NCBI GenBank assembly: GCA_013001365.1
Contig: JABDMQ010000333.1
Span: 1 to 10,106, forward strand
Length of the DNA stretch: 10,106 nucleotides
Reading direction: 5' to 3'
DNA from: Flavobacteriaceae bacterium
GTDB taxonomy: Bacteria; Bacteroidota; Bacteroidia; Flavobacteriales; Flavobacteriaceae
Shown piece after piece: positions 1 to 6,746 of this stretch; position 1 is the stretch's first letter; each line of letters begins with the position of its first letter. The translations under genes were made by a program, and so were the position numbers. The notes beneath the pieces are model-generated. The model was given only the letters and a program-made list of their open reading frames with translations. It was not told where the DNA came from and searched no databases.

Positions 1-657
1 GGCAAGTACTTTAAATACGCCATTGGCGAAATCCTTTTGGTAGTCATTGGGATCTTAATTGCCTTACAGATCAATAATTGGAATGAACGAAGGATTAAAG
101 GACATGCCGAAATTCAGTTCTATAAGAACACCAAACAACAGTTGCTCGACGATGTGCAAAACCTGACCTCACAACGCTCTTATAATTCCAAGTATATGAA
201 CGAGTTTAACAATGCTATAAAGCTCATAGGCGATAATGACCGAAGCCAAAAAGACAGTTTGGGCAAGATTGCCATGAATATTACGCGATATTCCGATTTC
301 GACCGACAAGGCAATATTTATGAAACCACCGTAAACAGCGGTGATATTAAGCTACTTCGCAATGTCGAGATCATAGATGGTCTGCGACGTCTGGAAGAGA
401 CCTATATGTATTTGAATAGGATGGAGTCCATTCATTTTGATGCGATCATGTCCATGGTGCCAGATCTTAAGCAAGCCATGCGTTTTACGACAGTTGAAGT
501 TGAAAACGAGAACATGCTATACACCTATGAATTCCAGAATTTGTTTGCTCTTAGTATCAAGATCATGATTGAGAAAGAAGAAATTTACGATAGGGCCTTG
601 AGCGAGATCGACGCCATCATATCCCTTATGGAAAACGAAATAGAGCAAGCCAAATGA
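1..657 (+). CDS. DUF6090-type single-helix membrane protein, 5' end outside window
   Basis: The reading frame is open from base 1, so the true start lies upstream; a TTG at 37 is inside the conserved membrane helix and is not a credible start. 218 residues are visible. The first ones (GKYFKYAIGEILLVVIGIL, then IALQINNWNERR) are the hallmark of the flavobacterial family I know as DUF6090: a basic juxtamembrane stretch, one hydrophobic helix, then a QINNWN motif leading into a long, charged, mostly helical domain. The rest is rich in Glu, Lys, Asn and Met and looks helical or coiled-coil, with no catalytic motif that I recognise. The function is unknown; it is probably anchored in the inner membrane by its N-terminal helix. 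Its TGA stop overlaps the ATG of the next paralogue (ATGA at 654-657), which implies translational coupling in one operon. The family call is from memory of its N-terminal signature; the role is not inferred. Confidence 0.85.
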   Translation, partial: GKYFKYAIGEILLVVIGILIALQINNWNERRIKGHAEIQFYKNTKQQLLDDVQNLTSQRSYNSKYMNEFNNAIKLIGDNDRSQKDSLGKIAMNITRYSDFDRQGNIYETTVNSGDIKLLRNVEIIDGLRRLEETYMYLNRMESIHFDAIMSMVPDLKQAMRFTTVEVENENMLYTYEFQNLFALSIKIMIEKEEIYDRALSEIDAIISLMENEIEQAK

Positions 658-1397
658 TAAAGTTTTTTCGGAAAATACGATATAAACTCATGAGTGAAAA
701 GAAGACAACTAAATACCTCAAATACGCCATTGGTGAGATTGTCCTAGTGGTAATTGGAATTTTGATTGCTATACAGATCAACGAATGGAATCGAGAACGA
801 AAAATGAAACTAGACGAGCTGGATAGTTATCAGCTCATAATTACCGACCTAAAGAGAGATTCAACTCTTTTTCAGACTTATCAGGACAGCTACAACCGGT
901 ATCTAGATACCTATTTCGAACTTAATAATATCAATAACGGCAATGGTTCCTTTAAAAACATTATGCCTGACTTCATTGTGAGTAATATCGAGTTCAATCC
1001 AGTAACCAAGAACAATCACCAGGCCACTATTGAAAAACTCAGAAACAGCAATATCCGTGATCAGATCAACGCCTATTTTCGAAGATTGAATCAGGTACAA
1101 CAGGCCAATGATGAATTCAATAGGTTGATTGAGCAAGTGAGCAGGCCCTTTTTTCTAGTGGAACAAGACATCTTCAATAATGCAGTAATATTCAATAATG
1201 ATGATAGAACCTTTCCACCAGTCTTGCGGGTCTCTGGAATCGATACCCTAAAGTTAAAAAGAAGCCTTGGGGTCCCGCAGGCCATTCCTATTTTGTCAAA
1301 GCTTCGAATGGGAATGGGTTTCTATTTGACAAGCTTGCAACGCTCTATGCAAGAAAATCATCGTTTGATTCAAGACCTTGAAAAAAGCTTAAACTAA
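654..1397 (+). CDS. DUF6090-type single-helix membrane protein, complete copy
   Basis: This 247-residue protein is a full-length paralogue of the gene upstream. It begins MIKFFRKIRYKLMSEKKTTK, a basic cytoplasmic segment, followed by the membrane helix at about residues 26-42 (AIGEIVLVVIGILIAI) and the motif QINEWN at 41-46. The remaining 200 residues are polar and helix-prone, with no recognised enzyme motif. The start at 654 is chosen because it forms an ATGA overlap with the preceding stop and because the same MIKFFRKIRY opening occurs in the decayed copy that follows; an internal Met at residue 14 is a less likely alternative. The similarity to the first copy is clear in the membrane segment, while the C-terminal domains have diverged strongly, as expected of an old tandem duplication. 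The function is unknown. Confidence 0.88.
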   Translation: MIKFFRKIRYKLMSEKKTTKYLKYAIGEIVLVVIGILIAIQINEWNRERKMKLDELDSYQLIITDLKRDSTLFQTYQDSYNRYLDTYFELNNINNGNGSFKNIMPDFIVSNIEFNPVTKNNHQATIEKLRNSNIRDQINAYFRRLNQVQQANDEFNRLIEQVSRPFFLVEQDIFNNAVIFNNDDRTFPPVLRVSGIDTLKLKRSLGVPQAIPILSKLRMGMGFYLTSLQRSMQENHRLIQDLEKSLN

Positions 1398-1508
1398 ATG
1401 ATCAAATTCTTCAGAAAAATCAGATACGATCTCATGAATCAGAACAGGACATCCAAAGACCTAATAAACGCCATAGGCGAAATAACTCGCTTAGAAATTA
1501 ACTTTTAG
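1398..1508 (+). pseudogene. Relic A: truncated N-terminus of a third DUF6090 copy (36 codons)
   Basis: An ATG directly abuts the TAA of the complete DUF6090 gene (TAAATG, 1395-1400). It opens a 36-codon frame beginning MIKFFRKIRYDLMNQNRTSK, then DLINAIGEI. By eye, 20 of the first 29 residues match the complete neighbour. Similarity stops abruptly after GEI: instead of the membrane helix the frame reads TRLEINF and ends at TAG (1506-1508). I therefore read it as a paralogue that lost its membrane helix and all downstream sequence, probably by deletion. It may still be translated as a short basic peptide through coupling to the upstream gene, but no function is implied. Confidence 0.8.
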
Positions 1509-1570
1509 CAATAATGCGGGTATACAAAAAGAAATAAACTAATAACAAACATTAATTCATATACACTCTC

Positions 1571-2875
1571 ATGAAACCAACCAACTTGAACATCAAGATC
1601 ATAGTCTTTTGCATTGCCTTATCGGCTACCTTGAACGCACAAACAAAATCGAAAATAGTAGCCCCTGTAATAAGCGTTGGTTATGCTGAAGATGCTGGTA
1701 TGTCCAGTGAGCGATTGACACGGATTGATTCGATGTGCATCAATGCCATAGAGCAAGACGACTTGCCTGGTATGGTGGTGCTTGTTGCTAGACATGGGAA
1801 GATCGTTTATCACAAAGCCTTCGGAACATCTGATGCCGTGACAAAGAAAGCCCTGAAAACGGATAATATTTTCAGGCTCGCATCGCAGTCTAAGGCCATT
1901 ACGGCCACCGCTGTTATGATGCTTTGGGAACAAGGAAAATTCAGGTTAGACGACCCAATATCCAAATACATTCAGGAGTTTAAAGATCCAGTTGTACTTG
2001 ATTCGTTGCTCAAAGATGGCACTTATACAACCACACCTGCTGACAAAGAAATTTCCATTAGGCATTTATTGACCCATACCTCAGGGATAGGATATGGGGT
2101 TATTGATGGCGACAAACGAATCAAGAAAATATACAAGAACGCTAATATTATAGACTTGTTCACAACCAAGGACATTAGCATTGGCGACAATATCAAGAAG
2201 TTGGCAAAGCTTCCCCTTCATCATGATCCAGGAGAAAAATTCACTTATAGCGAAAGTTATGATGTGCTGGGTTATTTTGTTGAAGTTATCTCTGGGATGC
2301 CTTTCGATGAGTATTTGCGCAAACATGTTTTCGACCCTTTGGGTATGGATGACACCTGGTTTTACTTGCCAGAATCCAAAGCTGATAGGCTTGTCGCTGT
2401 GCAATCAGAAGAAAACGGCGAATGGCAAAACTATCCTATTACCTTTTATGATACAGATTATCCCATTAAAGGTGCTAAAAGATTCTTTTCTGGGGGTGCT
2501 GGACTTAGCAGTACCGCTGAAGATTATACAAAATTTTTGCAGATGTACTTAAATAATGGCGTCTATGATGGGAAGCGTCTTTTAAGCAGGACAACTGTTA
2601 ATATTATTCTAGCGAATCAAATAGGAGATCTTTGGGGTGAAGACCCGAGCTCTGTTTATGGGTTGGCTTTTGCTGTAGTAGAGCAAAAAGGAGAACATGA
2701 AGGAGGCAAAGGAAGTGCAGGTACTTTTAGTTGGGGTGGCTATTTCAATACGCAATACTTTGCAGACCCTGAAGAGCAGACCATTGGAATCATCTTAAAA
2801 CAGACACAAGGACCCGTAAATGATAAAACCGGATGGCAATTTCCACTTTTAGTAGGCCAGGCAATCGATGATTAA
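1571..2875 (+). CDS. Secreted serine hydrolase, class C beta-lactamase/S12 family
   Basis: This 434-residue protein has a Sec signal peptide (about residues 1-23, hydrophobic core IIVFCIALSATL, likely cleavage after LNA) and a penicillin-binding-protein-like serine hydrolase domain. Visible family signatures are the nucleophile motif SxxK as S105-Q-S-K108 in RLASQSKAITATAVMML; HLLTHTSG at 165-172; the second-motif tyrosine Y226 in FTYSESYDVLGYFVEVISG; HVFDPLGMDDTWF after it; and the C-terminal GSAGTFSWGGYF segment in place of the KTG box. Family members include esterases, D-amino-acid peptidases and beta-lactamase-like enzymes, so the substrate cannot be named; antibiotic resistance should not be assumed. 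The start follows a 62-nt AT-rich leader without a Shine-Dalgarno sequence. The gene is sandwiched between two decayed DUF6090 copies, and the ATG of the second overlaps its stop (ATGATTAA, 2868-2875), suggesting a former shared operon. Confidence 0.92.
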   Translation: MKPTNLNIKIIVFCIALSATLNAQTKSKIVAPVISVGYAEDAGMSSERLTRIDSMCINAIEQDDLPGMVVLVARHGKIVYHKAFGTSDAVTKKALKTDNIFRLASQSKAITATAVMMLWEQGKFRLDDPISKYIQEFKDPVVLDSLLKDGTYTTTPADKEISIRHLLTHTSGIGYGVIDGDKRIKKIYKNANIIDLFTTKDISIGDNIKKLAKLPLHHDPGEKFTYSESYDVLGYFVEVISGMPFDEYLRKHVFDPLGMDDTWFYLPESKADRLVAVQSEENGEWQNYPITFYDTDYPIKGAKRFFSGGAGLSSTAEDYTKFLQMYLNNGVYDGKRLLSRTTVNIILANQIGDLWGEDPSSVYGLAFAVVEQKGEHEGGKGSAGTFSWGGYFNTQYFADPEEQTIGIILKQTQGPVNDKTGWQFPLLVGQAIDD

Positions 2876-2986
2876 AATTTTTGTCAAATCCTTCAAATCC
2901 TAATTATGGAAAACAAGACATCAAAGTATTAGAAATATGCCATTGGCAAGATCATAATCGTGGTTCTTGGGATTTTAATCGCTCTT
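2868..2986 (+). pseudogene. Relic B: frameshifted, nonsense-bearing DUF6090 N-terminus
   Basis: An ATG at 2868, overlapping the hydrolase stop, reads MIKIFVKSFKS and then stops (TAA at 2901). The family's second Met codon lies at 2906, in a different frame: the two Met codons are 38 nt apart here but 39 nt apart in the intact copy at 654, so one base seems deleted. From 2906 the frame reads MENKTSKY, a TAG (2930-2932) where the paralogues have Phe or Leu, then KYAIGKIIIVVLGILIAL up to 2986. By eye, 14 of the last 18 residues match the first copy of the array. After that the similarity fades into the convergent M24 peptidase gene. The expected C-terminal 200 residues are absent. This is a decayed paralogue; translation of a functional product is very unlikely. 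Confidence 0.82.
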
Positions 2987-4303
2987 GATCAAGATCAATT
3001 CCTCTTGAGGTGTGATCAAATATTCTGCCCCTTCTGCGGTAACTACTGCCATTTCTTCTACTGAAATGGTTTTAATATTGCCATCTGGTAATTTCCACGA
3101 ATGAAACCCATCAAAGGCAAAGGTCATACCTGCCTTGAGCTCCTTTTGAGCCGCTGGCCTTACGTGTGACGCTTGCGAACCTCCTAGATTTGGCCCTACA
3201 TCATGCGCCACATAACCAACAGGATGCCCTGTGCTCCACATGACATATTCAGAATTGGCGGTTTCCATCAATACACGCTGTGCGCGATCCACATCGACCC
3301 CTTTCACGCCAGGCTTCATAGCAGCGAGGGCTGCACGGTTTCCGGCCTTGCCACTTTCCCAATAGTATTGTATGTTTTCCGGCGCTTCGATTTCACCTTC
3401 TTTCAAAACATAGGCAAAACGCTGAATATCACTGACCCAACGATCATGCACTTTAATACCAAAATCAATCTGTATAACATCGCCAGGCATGATAACCTTA
3501 TCAGTTGCATGCGAATGACCACGGTCAGGACCGGAATTCACATTCGGGTTTTGGTCTGGCGCCCAGCCATCAGCCACACCATATTCGGCCATTTTCTGTT
3601 TTAGGAATCTGGCAATATCTGCATCTGTAGATTTGCCAGGAACCACTTGCGTATAAGCCTCTATTTGCCAATCGGCTGTTAATTGTGCAGCTTTCTTCAG
3701 GATCTCGACCTCTTCAGGAAGTTTAATGGATAACCACTCGTAGACCAGTTCCGTAGAGGACTTTAATCGATTCTTGCGGTCTCCCATCAATGCTTCCAAT
3801 TCAGAACGTTGTGTGTAAGAAAGGCCATCAGCCATGGAATTGCTCTGGGACGAATTAACGGCAATTCTACTGAAGTCTTTTTCCATTAAGAAATCAACCG
3901 CCTGACTCACTGCAGATTTTCCTCGTTCTACGCTTACGACCTTGTCATGTATATCCAATTCATCCAAGGCAGTCGCCTCACCTGATGGTGAGAAAACCAA
4001 GGAATGAAATCCATTGTCATTGTTATAGAACAGAAATGCCGCAGTACCACCAGCATTCTCGCCTCCAATGTGGTCTGCAATGGGATCATTATTGTTCTCT
4101 CTGCATATAACCAGCCAGCAATCTACATTTGCTTCTTCCAAAGCAGCTGGCAGCAACGTGTTTATTCTCTTTGTTCGTATTTCTGGCCAAGGATTTTCGC
4201 CCCAATAGACATCTGCATTAAATTTATCTTGATCTTTTGAAGTTTCTGTACACCCAACAAAAAGTGTTAATATCAGTACAATTATAATCGTAAGGTCTTT
4301 CAT
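2975..4303 (-). CDS. M24-family metallopeptidase, exported lipoprotein
   Basis: This 442-residue protein starts with a lipoprotein signal (MKDLTIIIVLILTLFVGC, lipid-modified Cys likely C18), so it should be membrane-anchored outside the cytoplasm. The C-terminal half has the pita-bread fold of prolidase/Xaa-Pro aminopeptidase relatives. Metal ligands can be placed by motif: D280 in IQIDFG, D292 in VSDIQRF, H360 or H367 in GHPVGYVAHDVGP, position 398 in FAFDGFHSW, and E416 in SVEEMAVVT. Position 398 is Asp where typical M24 enzymes have Glu. The N-terminal half (about 30-195) is the usual creatinase/prolidase-type N-domain. The likely activity is hydrolysis of dipeptides or peptides with a preference near proline, but the substrate is not proven. 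Its last codons and stop are antisense to the decayed DUF6090 copy, so the KSD C-terminus may be recent. A -7-like box, TATCTTTC (4328-4335, - strand), lies 24 nt before the ATG. Confidence 0.9.
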   Translation of the reverse strand: MKDLTIIIVLILTLFVGCTETSKDQDKFNADVYWGENPWPEIRTKRINTLLPAALEEANVDCWLVICRENNNDPIADHIGGENAGGTAAFLFYNNDNGFHSLVFSPSGEATALDELDIHDKVVSVERGKSAVSQAVDFLMEKDFSRIAVNSSQSNSMADGLSYTQRSELEALMGDRKNRLKSSTELVYEWLSIKLPEEVEILKKAAQLTADWQIEAYTQVVPGKSTDADIARFLKQKMAEYGVADGWAPDQNPNVNSGPDRGHSHATDKVIMPGDVIQIDFGIKVHDRWVSDIQRFAYVLKEGEIEAPENIQYYWESGKAGNRAALAAMKPGVKGVDVDRAQRVLMETANSEYVMWSTGHPVGYVAHDVGPNLGGSQASHVRPAAQKELKAGMTFAFDGFHSWKLPDGNIKTISVEEMAVVTAEGAEYLITPQEELILIKSD

Positions 4304-4307
4304 TAGT

Positions 4308-4349
4308 TAACTTTATGGTATCTTGAAGAAAGATACTAATATTTAGTAT
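4308..4349. promoter_or_regulatory. Divergent promoter region with interlocking inverted repeats
   Basis: Two perfect 7-bp inverted repeats share a half site between the divergent M24 gene and the small membrane gene. The first is GTATCTT (4318-4324), a 5-nt spacer, AAGATAC (4330-4336). The second is ATACTAA (4333-4339), a 3-nt spacer, TTAGTAT (4343-4349). A rightward -7-like box TAACTTTA (4308-4315) and a leftward one TATCTTTC (4335-4328) each match TAnnTTTG except at the last base; the leftward box overlaps the middle half site. This could be an operator for a dimeric regulator acting on both genes, or an RNA hairpin in the leader. The base pattern is observed; any function is inferred. Confidence 0.4.
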
Positions 4350-4354
4350 AAATA

Positions 4355-4474
4355 ATGAACGGATTCGACATCGTAATGGTCATTGCCATTATCCTCTTCG
4401 CAAGATTGGGCGTGAGGCTGGTTACTGGATATATCAAGATGAAAAAAGAAGATAAGGACAATCATGAATCGTAG
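4355..4474 (+). CDS. 39-residue single-helix membrane peptide
   Basis: An ATG at 4355 opens a 39-codon frame ending in TAG (4472-4474). The peptide begins MNGFDIVMVIAIILFARLGV, continues through RLVTGYIKM and ends in a highly charged tail (KKEDKDNHES). About residues 4-24 form a hydrophobic helix followed by a basic/acidic cytoplasmic-type tail, the layout of a small inner-membrane protein. It overlaps the next gene by 11 nt (4464-4474, different frame), suggesting translational coupling and a role linked to the exported isomerase or its operon. I do not recognise the family. The clear membrane/charged-tail architecture, lack of rare codons and overlap make it more credible than a chance frame, but expression is unproven. 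Confidence 0.55.
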   Translation: MNGFDIVMVIAIILFARLGVRLVTGYIKMKKEDKDNHES

Positions 4475-5357
4475 AAATTTCCTGAAATCTAGTGGTGCTC
4501 TTGGAGCGCTTTCTTGCTTACCATTTTCCTGTATGACCATGGAATCATCATCTACGTTTAAACTGGGATATCAGTTATATTCCATCAGGGATGAAATGGC
4601 AAAAGACCCAATCGCAACCCTCAAAGCCCTCAAACGGATGGGTTTCGAAGACTTTGAGCATTATGGATTTGATGCTAGTAAAGGCACTTATTATGGCCAT
4701 GATGCCACGGAATTCAAGAGCATATTGGATGACTTAGGTCTTAGCATAAGTAGTGGACACTACCCTTTTGCTGAATTATTTAATAGCCCTGAAGGAGAAG
4801 TCAAGCGCTATGTGGATTCTTGTATCAAAGGTGCCATGGCAATGAATAGCAATTATATTGTGTGGCCTTGGTTAGCACCTGACAATCGAAATCTTGAAGG
4901 TTATAAAAAGCTTTCTCAATTACTCAATGTAATTGGTGAACAGATTACGAATGCAGGACTGGGCTTCGCATATCATAATCATGGATACGAATTTGAGGAC
5001 CATCAAGGCAATAATGGTTACCGCATCATAACCAAGGGAACTGACCATGATTTGGTGAAATTACAACTTGATATGTATTGGATCATGCATGAAGGCCTTT
5101 CCACTCCTAATACAATTATCAATGAATATCCTGGTAGGTTCGTAATGTGGCATATCAAGGACATGCATAAGACCTCTCGAGATTATACTGAGTTGGGTAA
5201 CGGTTCTATTGATTATACTACCATAATGCCTGACCCAGGAATTTCAGGATTAGAATATTTCTATATCGAACAAGGAGGCAATTATACTGTCAACTCCATG
5301 CAAAGTGCAAAAGACAGCGCCAAATATTTCAAGGAAAACCTTCAAAATAGGCTATAG
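4464..5357 (+). CDS. Tat-exported sugar phosphate isomerase/epimerase-like TIM-barrel protein
   Basis: This 297-residue protein begins MNRRNFLKSSGALGALSCLP, a twin-arginine (RRxFLK) signal, implying export of the folded enzyme. The mature part is a xylose-isomerase-like TIM barrel of the IolE/AP-endonuclease-2 superfamily. Recognisable elements are LGYQLYSIRDEM near the start of the barrel, E65 in FEDFEHYG, FAYHNHGYEF with H171, H173 and E176, QLDMYW with D203, MWHIKDMH with H220 and D223, and YIEQGG with E269. D203, H220 and E269 are likely divalent-metal ligands. Related exported proteins are usually annotated as sugar phosphate isomerase/epimerase, yet a periplasmic location makes a free or oxidised sugar a likelier substrate than a sugar phosphate; that is inference. 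The start at 4464 preserves the complete Tat motif and overlaps the stop of the 39-aa membrane gene. Its 3' end faces the convergent aminotransferase, 18 nt away. Confidence 0.9.
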   Translation: MNRRNFLKSSGALGALSCLPFSCMTMESSSTFKLGYQLYSIRDEMAKDPIATLKALKRMGFEDFEHYGFDASKGTYYGHDATEFKSILDDLGLSISSGHYPFAELFNSPEGEVKRYVDSCIKGAMAMNSNYIVWPWLAPDNRNLEGYKKLSQLLNVIGEQITNAGLGFAYHNHGYEFEDHQGNNGYRIITKGTDHDLVKLQLDMYWIMHEGLSTPNTIINEYPGRFVMWHIKDMHKTSRDYTELGNGSIDYTTIMPDPGISGLEYFYIEQGGNYTVNSMQSAKDSAKYFKENLQNRL

Positions 5358-5360
5358 TGC

Positions 5361-5375
5361 TAGTCGTTTTGACTA
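5361..5375. terminator. Short inverted repeat between convergent genes, possible weak terminator
   Basis: TAGTC (5361-5365), loop GTTTT, and GACTA (5371-5375) form a perfect 5-bp stem in the 18-nt gap between two convergent stop codons. The position fits a bidirectional terminator, but the stem is short, AT-rich and not followed by a clear U tract on either strand, so the call is weak. Confidence 0.25.
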
Positions 5376-6638
5376 TTAAGCAGCCATCTCTTCCAAAGCA
5401 TTCACGAACACGTCCAATTCGCTTGTAAGCGTAAATACATTTGGTGTTATTCTGCAACCTTGCACATTGGCATAATCGATGGCAACCGTAAAGATTTTAT
5501 ACTCTTGCATTAATCGTTTGGCAAGTTCAGCCGGTTTCATGCCCTTTATTCCTACATTGGCAATGCCACAGGCGCGATGAGAATCAGCAGGGGTGTTAAT
5601 GACTATGTTAGGATTGTTCCGTATCTTGCTTGTCCAGTATTCTTGTAAATAGCGTAAACGCTCTTCCTTGCGTGTGCCACCAAGAATGTTGTAATAATCA
5701 ATGGCATTTTCGATACTAAGGTCATGATAAACAGGGATGGTTCCTGTGTGATTCAGTCTTGAGATATCGCCTGGTTCTCGTTCGTGTTCAGCAAAAATAG
5801 GCCATAGGGTATCGATATGTTCGTCCTTTACATATAATAGGCCAGTACCAAGTGGTACAGCAAGCCATTTATGCAAACTGGAGCCATAATAATCGCATTC
5901 CAATTCTTCAATACTGAATTCGAAATGACCAACACAATGTGCTCCATCGACCATAACTTGCACCCCTTTTTCATGGGCCATCTGGCAAATTTTCTTGATC
6001 GGTAGTATCTGACCAGTAATATTGATCATATGACATACCATTAACAATTTTGTTTTAGGAGTTATGGCATTGGCATATAATTCAACGATCTCTTCATCAG
6101 ATTTCGGATGATTAGGGACTGAAACGATTTTATTGATAACGCGGTACCTTTCAGATACTTGTTTGAACATCATCTTCATAGCTCCATAGTCCTGTTCTGC
6201 AAAAACGGCCTCATCACCGGCTTGCCAGTTCATTCCTTTTATAACCATATCCAAGGATTCTGTGGTGTTTCTGGTAATGATCACATTCTTGTCTTGACAA
6301 CCCACCAGTTTTGCTAACTTGTCAGCCATACGCTTTTTATTGTCCCATTGTACGGTACGCATGTAATACGACCCTTCATAATTGACCATTTGGGCATGTT
6401 CGATCATCTTGTTCAAGGTTGGTGTTGGGATAATATTGTAATAGCCACTTTCCAGATTGATGTAGTCGGGCTTTAACTTGTAATCTTGCCTTACCTTCTC
6501 CCAAAAATCATCAGTACTTGCCAATTCCTTAGGAGGAATATTTGCAATTTCTGTAATCGCATCGCTGAATGCGGAAGTATAAAGTGGAACGGCAAGCGTG
6601 CCCAATGAAATAGTCTTGATAAATTTTCTTTTGTCCAT
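5376..6638 (-). CDS. Class V PLP-dependent aminotransferase, isopenicillin-N-epimerase-like, with export signal
   Basis: This 420-residue protein carries a class V aminotransferase/cysteine desulfurase fold. Visible signatures are ITRNTTESLD (121-130) for the phosphate-binding loop, VDGAHCVGH with D231 and H234 for the pyridine ring, SSLHKWL with the Schiff-base lysine K257, the GTGLLYV strand just after it, and R396 in GCRITPNVF, the likely substrate carboxylate contact. The layout resembles isopenicillin N epimerase-like proteins; the real substrate is unknown. The N-terminus MDKRKFIKTISLGTLAVPLY resembles a Tat signal with KR in place of RR, which fits a cofactor enzyme exported already folded. 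The ATG is preceded by a 19-nt leader and a -7-like box TATATTTA (6658-6665, - strand), which differs from TAnnTTTG at the last base. The secreted multidomain gene upstream on the same strand ends 108 nt away. Confidence 0.9.
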   Translation of the reverse strand: MDKRKFIKTISLGTLAVPLYTSAFSDAITEIANIPPKELASTDDFWEKVRQDYKLKPDYINLESGYYNIIPTPTLNKMIEHAQMVNYEGSYYMRTVQWDNKKRMADKLAKLVGCQDKNVIITRNTTESLDMVIKGMNWQAGDEAVFAEQDYGAMKMMFKQVSERYRVINKIVSVPNHPKSDEEIVELYANAITPKTKLLMVCHMINITGQILPIKKICQMAHEKGVQVMVDGAHCVGHFEFSIEELECDYYGSSLHKWLAVPLGTGLLYVKDEHIDTLWPIFAEHEREPGDISRLNHTGTIPVYHDLSIENAIDYYNILGGTRKEERLRYLQEYWTSKIRNNPNIVINTPADSHRACGIANVGIKGMKPAELAKRLMQEYKIFTVAIDYANVQGCRITPNVFTLTSELDVFVNALEEMAA

Positions 6639-6657
6639 GATTGCGCTATTGAAGTAT

Positions 6658-6665
6658 TAAATATA
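6658..6665 (-). promoter_or_regulatory. Candidate -7 box for the aminotransferase gene
   Basis: On the - strand this reads TATATTTA, one base off the flavobacterial consensus TAnnTTTG, and lies 19 nt upstream of the ATG at 6638. No convincing -33 TTG element was found, so this is a position-supported guess. Confidence 0.3.
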
Positions 6666-6746
6666 CCGCTATTTATTAGGAATTTGAAATTGGATATGCA
6701 ACAAGATCACCATCATTATTGTCTACTAATAAAAATGTAATTCAGA

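Noticed and set aside
37..39. TTG as start codon of the first gene
   Set aside because: The conserved family N-terminus continues upstream to base 1 without a stop, and the codon sits inside the membrane helix.
2181..2552. 123-codon + strand frame inside the hydrolase gene
   Set aside because: It lies in another frame of a gene with clear catalytic motifs and shows no family resemblance.
2868..2986. Programmed frameshift or stop readthrough rescuing relic B
   Set aside because: There is no slippery site or stem-loop, there are two separate lesions, and the C-terminal 200 residues are missing, so rescue would give no complete protein.
1398..2986. The hydrolase as cargo of a mobile element flanked by direct repeats
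   Set aside because: The flanking similarity is explained by paralogous DUF6090 coding sequence. No transposase, terminal inverted repeats or target-site duplication was seen, and the relic start overlaps the hydrolase stop.
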